Source: Rhabdophis nuchalis
Lineage: Eukaryota; Chordata; Lepidosauria; Squamata; Natricidae
NCBI GenBank assembly: GCA_039707465.1
Contig: CM077643.1
Location: 243,248,167-243,312,166, forward strand
Direction: 5' to 3'
Length of the DNA stretch: 64,000 nt
Both the position numbers and the translations under genes were made by a program. The notes below the pieces were generated by a model that saw only the letters and a list, made by a program, of their open reading frames with translations, was not told the DNA's origin and ran no database searches. Below are positions 61,990-64,000 of the stretch, piece by piece; within the stretch, counting starts at the first letter, position 1; the number at the start of each line of letters is the position of its first letter.

Positions 61990-64000
61990 CTGTTGAGGAG
62001 AAAATGAGATTTCATAAGTTAATTTTCTTCAGCAAAATCACATCATTATACATAACACCTGTGTATAAACATGTTAGCAATATTTAAGTTGCTACAAAAA
62101 ATCATAGATTTTGAAATAACAAAATTGCTTTAAAATGCTAACATGAAAACATACATAAAATTGTAATTATCTCCCATCAATCTTCATTTTTCTCTCTTCC
62201 TCTTCACAACTGAAGACAATTAAAACTCTCTCATCACATACAGTATTTCTTTTTCAGCAGAAACTTTCACAAATCAGTCAGCCAATAAATGGAAGTGCAG
62301 AAGAATGAGTAATAGCTACTTTAGAATAAAGAGGGCTGGTAAGATCAGAGATACTGGATTTAGGATCAAGGAGACTCAAGTTCAAGTCCATACTCAGCAA
62401 TGTAAACTGACTGGATTAGTTTAGGGGAAATCCAGCAAAGGAATGCTATACCCACCTCATTATTAGCCTATTATTTTAAAACCCACCTTTCACTTAAGAT
62501 TTCTTTTCATTTTTTCCTTGGTGTGAGGTGGACTGAGAAAGCCCAACATTACCCAGTGAACTGCCTAACATTACCAAGTGAAATTCTGTGGCTGAGAGTG
62601 GACAAGAATCTTCTCATCATAGTTTGACACCTTAACCACTATACCACACTGCTTCTTATCTTGAGCTTCTGGAAGAGAAGATGGGGACAGAAATCACCAG
62701 CCAAATTAGACAATATAAAGCTTAGAAAACAGAATTATTCTAGTACTGCAAATCTTTTCCAACCAATACAGTTGATTAAAAGGCTTAAGCTTTCATGAGC
62801 TGTCAAGATGGCCTTCTCTGCCCTCTCCCCATTCTAATTGAAAGTCTACATGAATCAAACCACTCTATTTATCTGATGAAGTGAGTTACAGCTCACAAAA
62901 AGTATGCCTTTTAATAACATGTGTTAGTTAAAAGAGGTGCTATTAGATTCCTTTTGATTTTTTGCTATCAGACCTGGTGCTTTGCTTAACATTTGACACA
63001 CAAACGCTTACTACTTCAATTTGAACCCATGGTCCTTCGGGCGGGTAGAGAAGCACTCTTATATTAATATTTACAATTGCTTTACAAGCCTTTGATAAGG
63101 AGGAGAGGTTTTGGAACACAGCTTTGCTTAAGGCCTAACTCAAACAAGCCCATGGTCTACTTTGGGTGGTAGGGCTCCATGCCAGGGATAGAAATCTGAC
63201 TGAATTCCATTTAGAAGTTCCTGCCAAGGAGCTAACAGAAAAATGCTGTTGAGAGGGAAGGCCAAAATTCAGCTCTTTTGCAGTTACAGCGCTTACATCC
63301 ATTTACTACCAATTTCATTTTAATTTCTTCCCAAGATTTGCAGAAAATAAACCAGCACTACTTCAACTTTTCCTACCAGTATTTGTGCTCCATGCAAACT
63401 GAATCTAATAAATGATTTTTGCCATAGTAATTGCTGTCAAAGGAGAAGGATGTAAAAGTTATAATAATGCTTGATTTCCACTTTATGTAGAAATTATAGT
63501 TTTACTTCTGGGAAAACCATTTACAGAAGGAAAGCTTAGTATGGAATTTGTTCATCTGTCACACCTGAGCCATTTAATACAAACATCTTGAAGCTCTTCT
63601 ATCATCTTTATCCATCTAACATAGCACAATTAGAGCTACACCACACTAAATTATTGATCGTTTGCTGAGCAACAAACCATGATCTGCAAACCACAATAAT
63701 AGGAGTCTGTCCAATGCATTAACCAAAACCAAAATAAAATAAACCGCAGGATGGCTTAGCAAAATGCCTATAACTATCTAGGGAGCAGTTCAATTTTTCT
63801 CAAGCAGATGAAGTGAGTGGAAACATCCTGAATCCTTTCTTGTGTAAGCAGGATCCATATTGGGAAGGAAATAATTCACTCCCTTCTGATTTAGATACCA
63901 CTGAACATGGGAAATTCCCCAGAGCAGATTGCAGCACCTGTTTACTCTTCATAAATTCAAAGCTTTTGGCATCAGAATTACCTCTTAAAAAGGGAAACAG
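61990..64000. other. ESD 5' intron; no gene
   Basis: AT-rich sequence, presumably the intron between the non-coding first exon and the ATG exon. A faint SINE-like stretch is seen at about 62337-62440 ('actcaagttcaagtccatac'). No CpG-rich promoter is visible up to the window edge, so the ESD promoter is probably outside. Confidence 0.55.

Overview
This is nuclear DNA from a vertebrate, almost certainly a squamate reptile and probably a snake. Three spliced vertebrate genes sit in a repeat-rich background. The repeat types are typical of squamates: a tRNA-derived SINE with a BovB-like tail, CR1 and L2 LINE 3' ends with microsatellite tails, many short hAT-type inverted-repeat elements with 8-bp target duplications, and long simple-sequence tracts. 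There is no sign of bacterial, viral or organellar DNA.

Layout. (1) 763-5145 (+): one very large coding exon (1460 aa) of a DUF4585-family protein, related to the muscle proteins CEFIP/C10orf71, C4orf54 and PROB1. (2) 5146-23666: gene-poor sequence holding a candidate short terminal exon (12680-12805), back-to-back hAT elements with an internal 22-bp minisatellite (13507-14344), and two LINE-1-type elements that carry only ORF1 (14390-16404 minus, degraded; 19226-20755 plus, ORF intact), each with a clean target-site duplication. (3) 23686-45000 (+): LRRC63, with all nine coding exons reconstructed in phase (516 aa). (4) 46568-61984 (-): ESD (esterase D, S-formylglutathione hydrolase), with all eight coding exons reconstructed in phase (282 aa, catalytic triad Ser149/Asp226/His260). 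Its 5' non-coding exon and promoter lie beyond the right edge or in the last 2 kb. A nearly complete 4.4-kb L2-type LINE lies in the ESD intron at 51003-56717.

The three genes do not form a functional pathway. ESD is a housekeeping enzyme of formaldehyde/glutathione metabolism, LRRC63 is an uncharacterised leucine-rich-repeat protein, and the DUF4585 protein probably belongs to striated-muscle Z-disc biology. LRRC63 and ESD converge tail to tail with about 1.6 kb between stop codons. In human both map to 13q14, so this window corresponds to that region, but LRRC63 and ESD are adjacent here.

Most interesting points: a DUF4585 gene in 13q14-type synteny, where human has none of its three family members; ORF1-only L1 derivatives (HAL1-like) in a reptile; hammerhead-ribozyme-like cores in probable Penelope-like element remnants; and a higher-order minisatellite grown inside a hAT element.
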